The translations under genes and the position numbers were made by a program. Positions 8,152 through 17,078 of a DNA stretch of 64,000 nt are shown piece after piece; position 1 is the first letter of the stretch; every line of letters begins with the position of its first letter. The notes under the pieces were generated by a model, which searched no databases, was not told the DNA's origin, and saw only the letters and a program-made list of their open reading frames with translations. The DNA comes from Kofleriaceae bacterium (GTDB taxonomy: Bacteria; Myxococcota_A; Polyangia; Haliangiales; Haliangiaceae): positions 1-64,000 of the forward strand of contig JAGPCY010000002.1 of the NCBI GenBank assembly GCA_018057825.1, given 5' to 3'.

Positions 8152-8935
8152 GTCCGAGCTCCTTTCCGCCGAGGCGAGCCATGGCCTGCTCGAGCTCCTC
8201 GGCTAGCAGATCGAAGCGGCGGGCCTCCGGGGTCGGCGCGCCGCCGAGGAAGCCCAGCGGCACCCCGGCCTCGCTGGCCGCCGCGAAGGCCGGGTGGCGC
8301 GGCACGATCGTGTCGAGCACCGCGGTCAGGTCGTTCCAGGCGTCGACCAGCACCGCGACCGAGGCTTCGCTGCCCTTGTCGGCCATCGTCGGCAAGACGC
8401 CGAGGAGCTCGAGCTTGGGGTTGTCGTGGGCGCGGACGTGCTCGATGACCCGCAGGAGCTGGGCGATCGAGCGCAGCGCCAGCCGCTCGATCTGCAGCGG
8501 CACCAGCGCGTAGTCGGCCAGGCGCAGCGCCGCCCGGGTCGGCATGCCCAGGCCCGACGGGGTGTCGATGATCGTCAGGTCGAAGCCGGCGTCGGCCTCG
8601 GCCAGCACCGCCTCGAGGCGACCCGGGGTGTGCAGCCACAGCTCGAGCTCGCACACGTCGATCGGGTCGAGCCGACCGCGCGGCAAGAGCGCGAGCCCAG
8701 CCTGGTGGGTCGCCATCACCGCCTGGCCGGGCGCGAGCTGACCGGCCAGTACGTCGGCCAGGCCGGGCAGCTCGCCGTCGCCCTTGGCCAGCGCGTGGCC
8801 GACCCCACCCTGGGGATCGAGATCGACCAGGAGCGTGCGCCGTCCGCGCTCGGCCATCGCCAGCGCGAGGTTGAGGCTGACGGTGGTCTTGCCGACCCCG
8901 CCCTTCTGACTCACCACCGCGATCCGTCTAGGCAT
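8123..8935 (-). CDS. ParA/MinD-family ATPase
   Basis: 270 residues. The deviant Walker A KGGVGKTT lies at 11-18, followed by LLVDLDPQGGVGHAL (Walker A-prime) and FDLTIIDTPSGLG (Walker B). In the family these ATPases dimerise with ATP, bind nucleoid DNA or membrane and position cargo such as plasmids, chemosensory arrays or division sites. No ParB and no parS-like site is seen next to it, so an orphan, cargo-positioning ParA is more likely than a chromosome-partition ParA. It overlaps the response regulator gene upstream by 8 bases and the roadblock gene downstream by 29. Confidence 0.92.
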   Translation of the reverse strand: MPRRIAVVSQKGGVGKTTVSLNLALAMAERGRRTLLVDLDPQGGVGHALAKGDGELPGLADVLAGQLAPGQAVMATHQAGLALLPRGRLDPIDVCELELWLHTPGRLEAVLAEADAGFDLTIIDTPSGLGMPTRAALRLADYALVPLQIERLALRSIAQLLRVIEHVRAHDNPKLELLGVLPTMADKGSEASVAVLVDAWNDLTAVLDTIVPRHPAFAAASEAGVPLGFLGGAPTPEARRFDLLAEELEQAMARLGGKELGHDRPQRALL

Positions 8936-9950
8936 CGTGTTCCTCCTCTGTCTGGTTCGACCCGGCGTACCCGAGGGCGGCCAGGCGTTCGAGGTTGGCG
9001 GCGACCGCGCGATCGTCGGGGCGGAGCGCGTGGGCGCGGGCGAAGTAGCTGGCCGCGGTCGGGTAGTCGCGGCCGAGCAGGGCGTCGATCGCCTGCTCGC
9101 GGGCGCGGGCGAACTCGTCGACCCGCGGGACCTCGGGCGCGGTGCTGCGCGCCAGGGGTGGGGCCGCCGCGGCGGCGTCGTCGGCCGCGGCGCTGAGCGC
9201 GCCCTCGAGATCGAACTCGTCGAGCGCGGCCTCGAGGGCGGCGGCGTCGTTCGGGTCGAGCTCCTCGACCTCGGCCGGCCCGTCCCAGCTCGCCTCGTCG
9301 TGGGCCCGGGCGGTGTCGAGGAGGAGCGCCTCCCACCGACCCTCGATCGTCCGGGTCCCGGGCGCGCCGCGCAAGGTCCGGCACGCGACCTCGGTGGCGG
9401 CGGCGAAGGTCAGGCGGCGGAAGGCGTCGAGCCCGGGGCCGACCTCGTCGACCGCGTGCCAGATGTCGCCGCGGACGACCTCGATCCGGCCGCGGCTCTT
9501 GCCGGTAGTCGTGACCTCGATCGCCACCGAGTGCTTGCCCATGCACGCGAGCTGCAGGTAGTCGGCGACCGCGAACGGCGCGATCGCGTCGTCGACGCCG
9601 CCGATCCGCTCGCGCACCAGCGCGCGCAGCTCGTCGAGGGCGACCGGCTTCTCGCGGACCTCGACGTCGGCGTGGGGCGGGATCTGAGCGCGGAACGCGC
9701 GCAGGTAGGCCGACACGAAGATGACCGGGACCCGGGCGCGCCGGCGGCCCAGCTCGCCGATCAGCTCGATGCCCGAGCCGTCCGGTAGATCGAGATCGGA
9801 CACGATCACGTCGGGCAGGCCGCGGTCGAGCTGGGCCAGGGCCTCGGCCAGGGTGGCCGCCTCGACGACCTCGGCCGGGAGCTTGGCCAGCGCCCGCGCG
9901 GTGGCCGCCCGCAGCACGGTCTCGTCCTCGAGGATCAGCACGCGCGGCAT
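8928..9950 (-). CDS. Response regulator: receiver, DUF4388/PATAN and TPR
   Basis: 340 residues. The N-terminal receiver is intact: acidic pair in LILEDET, phosphoacceptor D52 in VIVSDLDLPDG, Ser80 in VIFVSAY and K101 in VREKPV. A DUF4388/PATAN domain follows (about 125-210, with GRIEVVRGDIWHAVDE). An acidic, Ala-rich linker leads to a short TPR-like C-terminus (about 285-335). DUF4388 is a protein-interaction domain common in myxobacterial, deltaproteobacterial and cyanobacterial regulators. It sits one base from the ODP gene and overlaps ParA by 8 bases. It is the natural target of the histidine kinase at the head of the operon. Confidence 0.9.
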   Translation of the reverse strand: MPRVLILEDETVLRAATARALAKLPAEVVEAATLAEALAQLDRGLPDVIVSDLDLPDGSGIELIGELGRRRARVPVIFVSAYLRAFRAQIPPHADVEVREKPVALDELRALVRERIGGVDDAIAPFAVADYLQLACMGKHSVAIEVTTTGKSRGRIEVVRGDIWHAVDEVGPGLDAFRRLTFAAATEVACRTLRGAPGTRTIEGRWEALLLDTARAHDEASWDGPAEVEELDPNDAAALEAALDEFDLEGALSAAADDAAAAAPPLARSTAPEVPRVDEFARAREQAIDALLGRDYPTAASYFARAHALRPDDRAVAANLERLAALGYAGSNQTEEEHDA

Positions 9951-9951
9951 G

Positions 9952-10713
9952 TCACCCCGCAGCCCGGCCGTAGAGTTCGTCGATCAGATCGACCCCGCAC
10001 GGCGTGCTCTCGGCCCAGGCGATGAACTTCTCGACCATGGACTTGCCGCGTAGGAGCGCGCCGTGTTGCGGCGCGATCGTCTCGATGTCGAGGTCGCGGA
10101 CCCTCGCCGCCCAGGCCTGGGCCGCGCGCTGCGACGCCATGTAGCGACGGTGGAAGGCCTCGAGGTGCGGTCGGTGGGCCTCGAAGTCGGTGACCTCGCG
10201 GTCATCGACGCCCACGGTGGCCCCGAGGTCGCCGGAGTACAGGATCTTCGAGATCGGATCGTAGATGTGGAAGTTGCCGGCCGAGTGCAGGAAGTGGGCG
10301 GGGATCAGCTCGAGCGGGCAGCCGCCGAGGTCGAGGGTCATGCCGGGATCGGGGATCGGCCGCAGCCGCTCCTCGACCAGGCGATCGAGGCCGAAGTGCG
10401 GGATGAAGCGGATCCACAGCTTCGACGCGTAGGCCTCGGCGTCGGTGGTCATCAACCAGCCGTTGACCGCGGCGACGATGTCGGGGTCCTGGTGCGACAG
10501 GAACAGGTAGCGCAGCTTGGCGTGAGGACCGAGCTGGGCCAGGGTCTCGCCGAGGACGCGGTTGTAGACCTTGTGGCCGCCGGGATCGAGCAAGAGGCCC
10601 TGGCCGCCGTGGATGATGAGGTGCTGGTTGGCCTGGACCGCGAGGCCACCCGAGAAGTCCTCGAGCAGCACGTTCTTGTGGTGGCCGGTGTCGAACAAGG
10701 TTAGCGAGGACAT
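9952..10713 (-). CDS. ODP-type diiron metallo-beta-lactamase-fold protein
   Basis: 253 residues matching the oxygen-binding di-iron protein (ODP) group related to flavodiiron proteins, but without the flavodoxin domain. Metal ligands are visible: LSHQDPDIV, then His in AHFLHSAGNFHIYDP, Asp in LYSGDLGA and His in IAPQHG. Family members can bind O2 or NO at a diiron centre, and a few act as sensors. The position between a roadblock gene and a response regulator suggests a signal-input role rather than bulk O2 reduction; that is inference. The gap to the roadblock gene is 10 bases. Confidence 0.88.
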   Translation of the reverse strand: MSSLTLFDTGHHKNVLLEDFSGGLAVQANQHLIIHGGQGLLLDPGGHKVYNRVLGETLAQLGPHAKLRYLFLSHQDPDIVAAVNGWLMTTDAEAYASKLWIRFIPHFGLDRLVEERLRPIPDPGMTLDLGGCPLELIPAHFLHSAGNFHIYDPISKILYSGDLGATVGVDDREVTDFEAHRPHLEAFHRRYMASQRAAQAWAARVRDLDIETIAPQHGALLRGKSMVEKFIAWAESTPCGVDLIDELYGRAAG

Positions 10714-10723
10714 GGCTGCTCCT

Positions 10724-11089
10724 TCACAGGATCCGATCGATGTCCTCGACGGCGCGCGACATGTCGAGGAAGATGAGGCCGAGCTTGGCGTCCTTGGTGG
10801 TCAGCGTGAGGAGCATCGTCCCCGACTTGGCCTTGGCCATGACGACGTAGCCGTTGCTGCCGCGGATGAGCACCTGCTCGAGGCCGCCGCGCCCGAGCTC
10901 GGTGGCGGCGCGCATGCCGAGCGACAGGAGCGTCGAGCTCATGCCGGCCACGCGCACCTCCTGGACGTGCTGGGGGAGCGCGCTGGCGATCATGAGGCCG
11001 TCCTCGGACACCAGGGCGCTGGCCTCGATGTCGGGCGTGCCGGATTGCAGCGTGCGCAGGATGCGATTGAGGTCATCGACGCGAGACAT
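10724..11089 (-). CDS. Roadblock/LC7 (MglB-like) protein
   Basis: 121 residues, the whole being one roadblock/LC7 domain: a first helix (RVDDLNRILRTLQSGTP), a beta hairpin (IEASALVSEDGLMIASAL), a central helix rich in Ala/Gly/Leu, GSNGYVVMAKAKSGTMLLTL and a C-terminal helix. Domain-length proteins of this type include MglB, the GTPase-activating partner of MglA in Myxococcus polarity. No MglA/Ras-like GTPase is encoded in this operon, so its partner may be the ParA ATPase or an unlinked GTPase. It overlaps the kinase gene by 17 bases. Confidence 0.9.
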   Translation of the reverse strand: MSRVDDLNRILRTLQSGTPDIEASALVSEDGLMIASALPQHVQEVRVAGMSSTLLSLGMRAATELGRGGLEQVLIRGSNGYVVMAKAKSGTMLLTLTTKDAKLGLIFLDMSRAVEDIDRIL

Positions 11090-12149
11090 GGTTCCCCTCC
11101 TCGTGCGGATTGGCCCCGGCCACGCGCGGCGCGGCCACGACCGGGATGACAGCGGTGATGCTGGTGCCGACCCCCGGCACCGACTCGATCTCGAGCTGGC
11201 CGCCGGCCTCGGTCACCGCCTGGTGGACCAGGGCCAGGCCGATGCCCGAGCCGTTGCGCTTGGTGGTGAAGAACAGCTCGGTGCAGCGGGTGTAGACCTC
11301 GTGGGTCATGCCGCAGCCGGTGTCGGTCACGGTGATCGCCAGGGCCAGGCCGCCAGCGACCAGACGGGCGTGGAGATGGATCGCGTCGCCGGCCGCGCAG
11401 GCGTGGATGGCGTTGGTCACCAAGTTGAATACGATCGCGCGGACCACCGAGGCGTCGAGCGGCAAGAGCGGCAGGTTGACGACGTCGCAGCGCGTCACCA
11501 GGCCGGCGCGGCGAGCCGGGACCTCGAGGACGCGGCAGGCGTCGCGGCAGGCCTGATCGATCGCCTGGTTGCGGCGCGCGCGCAGCGACCGCCCGACCGC
11601 GCCGACGCCGTCAAAGCCCAGGCGCAGCCGGCGGGCCTCCTGGAGGATCGCGTGGAGCTGATCCTGGACGTCGCCGGGCTCGGTCTCCTCTATCAGGACC
11701 TCGACCGCGGCGTTGAGCGCGGCCAGCGGGTTCTTGAGCTCGTGGAGGATCGACGGCAGGGCCTCGCCGACCATCGCGAGCTGCATGAGGCGGTCGCGCT
11801 CCTCGCGCAGCCGCTGCCACGGCGTGATGTCCTGGAACACGATCGCCGTCGCGCCGTCGCCCAGGGGGCTGGTCGAGAACCCGAGGGTCAGGTTCGAGCC
11901 GTCGCGGCGGGTCACGGTGCGCTCGGCGCGCGGGTGGTCGCCGCCGCCGCGCGGCAGCGGCCACGGCCCGAGGACCTCGGCGACCGCGAGGCCGACGAGA
12001 TCGGGGCGGTCGAGGATCTCGATCGCTCGGCGGTTCGCGCGCGCGACCTGGCCGTCGGCGTCGATCACGACCACCGCGGTCGGCAGCGCGTCGACGATCG
12101 CGCAGTCGGTGACCTGCGGGTGGTCAGCGCGCTGAGCATCAGGGGGCAT
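11073..12149 (-). CDS. PAS-domain sensor histidine kinase
   Basis: Taken from ATG 12149, 358 residues. An N-terminal PAS domain (about 15-115, ALPTAVVVIDADGQVARANR) has no flanking membrane segments. The dimerisation/phosphotransfer helix carries H136 in ILHELKNPLAALN. The catalytic domain has an N-box (NAIHAC), DTGCGM and GSGIGLALVHQAV. The frame stays open to 12416, but the extra part is Arg/Pro-rich non-protein-like sequence, so the shorter start is chosen. As a soluble PAS kinase it should sense an internal signal. It heads the six-gene operon and overlaps the roadblock gene by 17 bases. Confidence 0.9.
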   Translation of the reverse strand: MPPDAQRADHPQVTDCAIVDALPTAVVVIDADGQVARANRRAIEILDRPDLVGLAVAEVLGPWPLPRGGGDHPRAERTVTRRDGSNLTLGFSTSPLGDGATAIVFQDITPWQRLREERDRLMQLAMVGEALPSILHELKNPLAALNAAVEVLIEETEPGDVQDQLHAILQEARRLRLGFDGVGAVGRSLRARRNQAIDQACRDACRVLEVPARRAGLVTRCDVVNLPLLPLDASVVRAIVFNLVTNAIHACAAGDAIHLHARLVAGGLALAITVTDTGCGMTHEVYTRCTELFFTTKRNGSGIGLALVHQAVTEAGGQLEIESVPGVGTSITAVIPVVAAPRVAGANPHEEGNHVSRR

Positions 12150-12560
12150 GCCTTCGCCTAGAGCACGTCGCGCGCCAGTCCTCGGCGATCGCCGGACCGC
12201 GGTGATCGTTCGCGGCCTCGGTCGTAGTGATCTCGCGGGGCCGACGGTCGGACCGCCTCGCGAGGTCCTCCCGCGGGTGTCCCGCTTCGCGCGGGGCGCG
12301 CGCAGACCTTGCGGTCGCGTGCGATCGCCGCGCACCGCGGTGTCGACTCCATCCCCAGGTAGCCGTCGATCACCCCGTGGTGGTGATCTGCTCGACGTCG
12401 TCGCATATGAGATCAAGGCGCTGGCCGCGCGAGCCGTCGTCGGCGCCGGTGGAGGCGCGGGTACAGTCGCGGTCTTCGTCGACGAGGATCGAACGGAGGC
12501 CCGCGCAACCGGTGCGCGGATCGCGCGCCAACACCGCGTGCCCCGCGGTACCGTGGGCCC
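12150..12560. other. Divergent intergenic region between kinase operon and acetyltransferase
   Basis: No coding sequence with credible composition is seen on either strand. The stretch must hold the promoters of the leftward six-gene operon and the rightward Eis-like gene. I could not pick convincing -35/-10 elements. A slightly less GC-rich spot (around 12404-12420) is the likeliest place for a promoter core. Confidence 0.35.
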
Positions 12561-13775
12561 ATGTCGGAGTTCGTGGTCCGAAGACTCACGCCCGAGGAGC
12601 TGTCGTCATTCGTGACGCACGTCTTGACGACCTTCGGCGCGGATCGCGACCTCGATCCCGAGGCCGAGTCGCGCCTGCGCGCGCTCCTGCCGCTGGCGCG
12701 GTGCCACGGCGGCTTCGCCGGCGCGACGATGGTCGCGACCGCCGCCGCCTTCCCGCTGCGCCTGACCGTGCCCGGTGGCGACCTGGCGATGGCCGGGCTC
12801 ACCTGCGTCACGGTCGCGCCGACCCACCAGCGCCGCGGTCTGTTGCGGCGGCTCCTGGCCGCGCACCTCGCCGACGCCGAGGCCGCGGGCGAGGCGGTGT
12901 CCGGGCTGTACGCCTCCCAGGGCGGGCTGTACGGCCGGTTCGGCTACGGCGTGGCCGCGGAGAGCGACGTGCTCTCGATCCGCGGTCCGCTCGCGCCACC
13001 GACCGCGCTCGACGACCTCGCGCTGCTCGCACCCGAGGAGGCGGCGCGTCGCCTGCCCGCCCTCGATCGCGCCGCGGCCGCGGCGCGGCCTGGCATGTAC
13101 GTGCGCGACGATGCTTGGTGGCAGTGGCGGCGCATCGCCGATCGCCCGTTCGCCCGGCGCGGCCGCAGCACCCGACGCTTCCTGATCGCCCGGCGTGGCG
13201 AGCGTGATACCGGATACGCGATCTATCGCCAGCGTCCCGGGTTCGCCGATGGCCAGGCCACCGGCGTCATCGATCTCGAGGAGCTGATCGGTCTCGACGC
13301 CGAGGCCGAGGCGACGCTGTGGCACGCCGTCACGACGATCGACCTGTTCCCGACCGTGGAGTACGACAACGCGCCTGTCGACCACGGCCTGAACTGGCGC
13401 GCGGCGGATCCGCGGCGGGTCGTGCGTCGGCGCCGCGCCGATACCCTGTGGCTGCGCCTCCACGCTCCGAACGTCGCGCTGGCGGCGCGCCGCTACGCGG
13501 TCGAGGACGTCCTGGTCATCGCGGTCGACGACCCGCTCGCGCCGTCGACCCGCTGGCGCCTGGCCGTGGTCGACGGGCGGGCCGAGGTCACGCCGACCGC
13601 CGCCAGCCCGGATCTCGTGGCCACCGCGTCGGCCCTGGGCGCGCTCTACCTGGGCGGGGCGTCGGCCGCCGCCCTGGCCCGCGCCGACCTGCTGCGCGGC
13701 GAGCCGGCGGCGATCGCGCGCGCGGAGCGCCTGTTCGCCTGGCCGGTGGCGCCGTGGTGCGCCGAGCAGTTCTGA
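12561..13775 (+). CDS. Eis-family GNAT N-acetyltransferase
   Basis: 404 residues, normal for the Eis family. The N-terminal GNAT domain has the acetyl-CoA loop VAPTHQRRGLLRRLLAAH and ALYASQGGLYGRFGYG-like sequence. A second, degenerate GNAT domain and an SCP2-like C-terminal domain follow, and the chain ends in CAEQF, supplying the buried C-terminal carboxylate used by Eis as general base. Eis enzymes acetylate amines on aminoglycosides or proteins; the substrate here is unknown. It stands alone between a divergent operon and a convergent lipoprotein gene. Confidence 0.9.
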   Translation: MSEFVVRRLTPEELSSFVTHVLTTFGADRDLDPEAESRLRALLPLARCHGGFAGATMVATAAAFPLRLTVPGGDLAMAGLTCVTVAPTHQRRGLLRRLLAAHLADAEAAGEAVSGLYASQGGLYGRFGYGVAAESDVLSIRGPLAPPTALDDLALLAPEEAARRLPALDRAAAAARPGMYVRDDAWWQWRRIADRPFARRGRSTRRFLIARRGERDTGYAIYRQRPGFADGQATGVIDLEELIGLDAEAEATLWHAVTTIDLFPTVEYDNAPVDHGLNWRAADPRRVVRRRRADTLWLRLHAPNVALAARRYAVEDVLVIAVDDPLAPSTRWRLAVVDGRAEVTPTAASPDLVATASALGALYLGGASAAALARADLLRGEPAAIARAERLFAWPVAPWCAEQF

Positions 13776-13788
13776 TCGGCGCGTCCGA

Positions 13789-15369
13789 TCACGGCAGGGC
13801 GTCGATCAGCGCGCGCACCTGGGACGCCGGCATCGCGATCCGGACGTGGGCCGCCCCATCGCGGAAGCCGAGCCCGATGGACGCCGGCGAGCCCGCGGGC
13901 GTGGCCGGCGGCGCCGACCCGAGGGTGAGCCACGCCATCGTCGAGCGAAACAGCGTCGCCAGGTCGACCGTGACCAGGTACGACTCGCCCCGGGCGGCGG
14001 CGTCGGCGAACGGGGCCGGCAGGGCCGGCGGCTTGGCCGGCGCGGCGGCGCGGCGGTCGAGGTGCATGCGCAGCTCGGGGACCGGGTCGTCGGCGATCGC
14101 CACCAGCAGCCGCTCGGCGGTCACCGCGGTGGCGACCTGGGCCCACGACTCCAGCGGCGCGCCCGCCATCACGGCGGTCGCAGGTCCCCGGTTGGCGCGC
14201 GCGGCCACCTCGATCGCGACGTCGCGATGGCGATGTTGTTGATGCGTCAGCGGGGCGCCCGGACTGTCCATGGTCAGCGTGTGGTCGACCCACGACCGCC
14301 ACAGAGGCGCCGCAGCCGAGGCCTCGCCGTGCTCCCAGGCCAGGAGGACCACCGGACCGCGCACGATCCGGAGCGCCAGGCCCTGTTCACCGCGGAACAC
14401 CTGGGTCCACCGACGGTAGATGTCCAGGGCGGCGGGGTCGGTCGCCGGCGTCAACGTGCGCACCCAGGCGATCAGGTCGTCCCAGATCTGATCGAACATG
14501 ATCGAGCCGGCGGCCACGAGCGTGCTCCGCGGGAGCTCGGTCGCCAGCCGGAACGCCGCCGGCCGCTGTTCGCCGATCCAGCGGGCCATCGCGCTGCCCG
14601 GGTTCGGCTCGACGGTGAGGGTCGCGGTGGCCGTGCCGGCGTCGACCGCGAGGCCGACGCGCAGCCGCCGGAGCTGGTGGACGACCCGGAGCATCTGCAT
14701 CGCCGCTCGATCGTTGGTCGAGAGCCCGGCGGTCACGTCGATCGACTCGAGCAGCTCCTCGGTCACCGCCTGTAGCCAGCCGACATTGACCTCGAACCCG
14801 ACGGCGGCTGGGGCTGGGCCGGCCGGCAACGACTCGAGGGCGTAGCCGGCGGCGGCGGCCAGGGCCTCGGTTGACCCGATGGCGGCCAGGCTCCCGCGGG
14901 TCGCCAGCGCGACGTCGCCTTCGACCGCGACCGCGCGCTCGACCTCGGCGCGGTCCGCGACCTCGATCACCAGCAGCAGCGGATCGTCGAAGCGGCGCGG
15001 ATCCAGGATCACGACCCAGCCCGGCCGATCGAGCCGGAGCGCGTCCAGGTCGAAGCCGCTGGTCGCGGCCAACGATCGCAGCCTCGCGAGGTCGAGGTTC
15101 GCGCCCAGGCCCGGCGCGACCGCGTCGAGGAAGCCGGCCCACATCGCCAGCTCGCGGTCGATGATGGGCAGCTCGAGCACCCCGAGGACCAGCTCCGGCA
15201 TCGCCGACGTCGTCGGTCGGGTCGGCGCCGGCGCCGCTGCCGTCGCCTTCGCCGTCTCCGCGCTCGTCGGTCGGTCCGGACCCGCCGCGGGCGGGGTGCC
15301 GCCACACCCGCTCACCGCGATCCACGCCGCGACCATCGCCATCACATGCCAACGCGCCGTGTTCATCAT
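13789..15369 (-). CDS. Large lipoprotein of unknown function
   Basis: 526 residues. A signal peptide (MVAAWIAVSGCGG) ends in a lipobox cysteine, then a Pro/Ala/Thr linker to about residue 60. The mature part alternates alpha and beta elements, with PELVLGVLELP near its start and repeated strand-helix blocks rich in Ala/Val, suggesting a DUF3352-like or serpin-unrelated periplasmic fold; no catalytic motif is recognised. ATG 15369 is preferred over the adjacent ATG 15366 because GGAGG lies six bases upstream. It is convergent with the Eis-like gene (14-base gap). Confidence 0.85.
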   Translation of the reverse strand: MMNTARWHVMAMVAAWIAVSGCGGTPPAAGPDRPTSAETAKATAAAPAPTRPTTSAMPELVLGVLELPIIDRELAMWAGFLDAVAPGLGANLDLARLRSLAATSGFDLDALRLDRPGWVVILDPRRFDDPLLLVIEVADRAEVERAVAVEGDVALATRGSLAAIGSTEALAAAAGYALESLPAGPAPAAVGFEVNVGWLQAVTEELLESIDVTAGLSTNDRAAMQMLRVVHQLRRLRVGLAVDAGTATATLTVEPNPGSAMARWIGEQRPAAFRLATELPRSTLVAAGSIMFDQIWDDLIAWVRTLTPATDPAALDIYRRWTQVFRGEQGLALRIVRGPVVLLAWEHGEASAAAPLWRSWVDHTLTMDSPGAPLTHQQHRHRDVAIEVAARANRGPATAVMAGAPLESWAQVATAVTAERLLVAIADDPVPELRMHLDRRAAAPAKPPALPAPFADAAARGESYLVTVDLATLFRSTMAWLTLGSAPPATPAGSPASIGLGFRDGAAHVRIAMPASQVRALIDALP

Positions 15370-15673
15370 CGTGAACCTCCGAGCCCTTGGTTGCTCGCGC
15401 CGAAACTATCACCGCGGCGCGCCGGTCGGTGCAGGGCGCTCGGCCAACGGTGCCGGGGAGAGTGCTCCGGCCCTGCCGAGCCTACCTGCAGGCCACCTCA
15501 CCCCTTTGGGGTCAATCTGATCCTCTCTCGTGTGCCACGAATTGGCATCTTGGACAGCACGTCCTGGCGGCCTCTCAGCGCTTGGCGGCGAGCGCGTTCG
15601 AGAGGGGGTCTCTCGAGGCAGGGCGCGATACGTTTGTTGACGAAAGCTATCGATGCAATGATACGTTGGGTGC
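15370..15673. promoter_or_regulatory. Divergent intergenic region with small inverted repeat
   Basis: This separates two divergent envelope-protein genes. It holds a 5-bp inverted repeat TGCCA-N5-TGGCA at 15533-15547, a possible operator. The DNA just before the rightward gene (about 15630-15665) is markedly AT-richer than its surroundings, and TTGACG at 15637-15642 could be a -35 element. The matching -10 is poor, so the assignment is tentative. Confidence 0.3.
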
Positions 15674-16345
15674 ATGAAGACATTGGACGGGGCGATCGCG
15701 GTTGTCGTAATTGCAGTCTTCGGGTCCGGTGCGCACCTCGCAGTCGCTGACGACGCGCTGCCCGCGGGCGGCCCGGCCGCGTCGGCAACGAGCGAGCCGG
15801 CACCTGAATCCGCGTCTGAGCCGGTGCCAGGAGCGCCAGTGATCTCCACGGACGGTCCACCGGCGACCGCGAGCGCCGCGATGGAGTCCGTGCGCTATTC
15901 AACGTGGACGCTCGTCGCCGACGGGGCGTCACTGGCGTTGGTGATCGGTGGCGGCGCCGTGGGCAACGGCGTTGTCATGAGCGTCGGGTTCGCCGGTGGG
16001 GCGCTCGGCGCACCCGTGATCCATGTCGCTCGTGGCAACTTCGGGCGAGCCGCGATCAGCGCGGCCCTGCGCCAGGGCCTATTCTGGGGCGGCGTGCTCA
16101 TTGGCGCGCAGGTCTCGGATGGCGATTGTGGCGACAGTGACGGTGACTTCGCAATCTGCACCGACGGTCTGGCCGGTGCCTTGGTCGGTGGTCTCCTCGG
16201 CTACGGCGCCGCGGCCGTGATCGATGCGGCGGCGTTAGCGGTCGAGCGGCGCCCGGCCCGCTCCGCGAGCGCTGCGCTCGCGGTCCACCCGAGGATCTCG
16301 ATCACCGGCGAGCGAGTCCAGCTCGGGCTCGCGGGTCAGTTCTGA
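15674..16345 (+). CDS. Secreted or membrane-anchored protein of unknown function
   Basis: 223 residues. A signal sequence (AIAVVVIAVFGSGAHLAVA) is followed by an Ala/Pro/Ser/Glu-rich spacer to about 75. The central part has two Gly/Ala-rich hydrophobic segments (LALVIGGGAVGNGVVMSVGF and LAGALVGGLLGYGAAAVIDA) separated by an acidic Cys-containing loop (DGDCGDSDGDFAICTDG). The last residues, VQLGLAGQF, with a terminal Phe, resemble an outer-membrane beta strand. Base composition is a little less GC-rich than the neighbours. The 3' end overlaps the convergent lipoprotein gene by 10 bases. Confidence 0.7.
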   Translation: MKTLDGAIAVVVIAVFGSGAHLAVADDALPAGGPAASATSEPAPESASEPVPGAPVISTDGPPATASAAMESVRYSTWTLVADGASLALVIGGGAVGNGVVMSVGFAGGALGAPVIHVARGNFGRAAISAALRQGLFWGGVLIGAQVSDGDCGDSDGDFAICTDGLAGALVGGLLGYGAAAVIDAAALAVERRPARSASAALAVHPRISITGERVQLGLAGQF

Positions 16346-17037
16346 ACACGTTGGTCGTCCGCGGTCATGCGCTCGAAGGTCACCAAGAGCGACGAGCCAC
16401 CTTCGGACTCGACGCCGCCCGAGAGCGGGCCGTCGTCGTCGAGACATAGCCATGACTGGCCACCACCCAGGTACGTGCGGTGGATGCACCAAGCGTCGCC
16501 GTCGCGCTCGAGGCGGTACGATCTGCTACCGCCAGGGTCGTTCGCGGACCGTGGCAACTCCTCCTCGAACGAAACCGGGGTCGGCTGCGCTGCGAGGATG
16601 CGGTCATCGGGCATGAGATCCGTGCTGTCACCCTCGGGCAGGGTCGAGTCGCGCCACCGCCCGTCCGCGGTCTGGACCCACTCCCCCGCGAGGAGCTCGA
16701 CGATCCGGTAGTGCGTATCCGCGGCGCACTCGACCTGGCTGGCGCGTCCTTGGTCGAAGGTCCGGACCTCAGTGACGGCGCAGGTCGCCTCGGAGGTCTC
16801 GACGACCAAGACGTTGCCGTGCTCGTCTGCGGCGGGGTCGCCCTCATCCCAGGCCAACTGCTCGACCCGGACCGCGAAGCGCCAGCGCGCGCCGTCGTAG
16901 AACAGGCCGTCGAACCGCGGTGACGCGGCGGCCGCAGCGGGGGCCACCGGCGGCGGGATGGGGGCCGCGGTTGGGCCGGGACCGGGCGCGCGACATGCGG
17001 AGAGCGCGAGAACGACGGCGAGACGTGCGAGTCGCAT
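16336..17037 (-). CDS. Lipoprotein, paralogue of the gene at 22118-22807
   Basis: 233 residues. The signal peptide ends VVLALSACRAP (lipobox Cys), followed by a Pro/Ala linker. The mature domain begins GLFYDGARWRFAVRVE and is nearly superimposable on the protein at 22118-22807: shared landmarks are DPAADEHG, TCAVTEVRTF, QGRAS, RIVELLAGEWVQTADG, WRDSTLPEGD, PLSGG and the ending LLVTFERMTAD. It is probably a surface or periplasmic beta-rich protein. The function is unknown. The pair sits about 5 kb apart in opposite orientation. Confidence 0.82.
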   Translation of the reverse strand: MRLARLAVVLALSACRAPGPGPTAAPIPPPVAPAAAAASPRFDGLFYDGARWRFAVRVEQLAWDEGDPAADEHGNVLVVETSEATCAVTEVRTFDQGRASQVECAADTHYRIVELLAGEWVQTADGRWRDSTLPEGDSTDLMPDDRILAAQPTPVSFEEELPRSANDPGGSRSYRLERDGDAWCIHRTYLGGGQSWLCLDDDGPLSGGVESEGGSSLLVTFERMTADDQRVQN

Positions 17038-17078
17038 GGTCGATCAACACCTGTCGCCGGGGCCGTCATCCGCGGCCG

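Noticed and set aside
12150..12416. N-terminal extension of the histidine kinase in the same frame
   Set aside because: Arg/Pro/Thr-rich sequence with no fold; the PAS domain begins soon after the ATG at 12149.
15543..15558. Sigma-54-like promoter at TTGGCA...GC
   Set aside because: The spacing between GG and GC is one base too long for the -24/-12 consensus.
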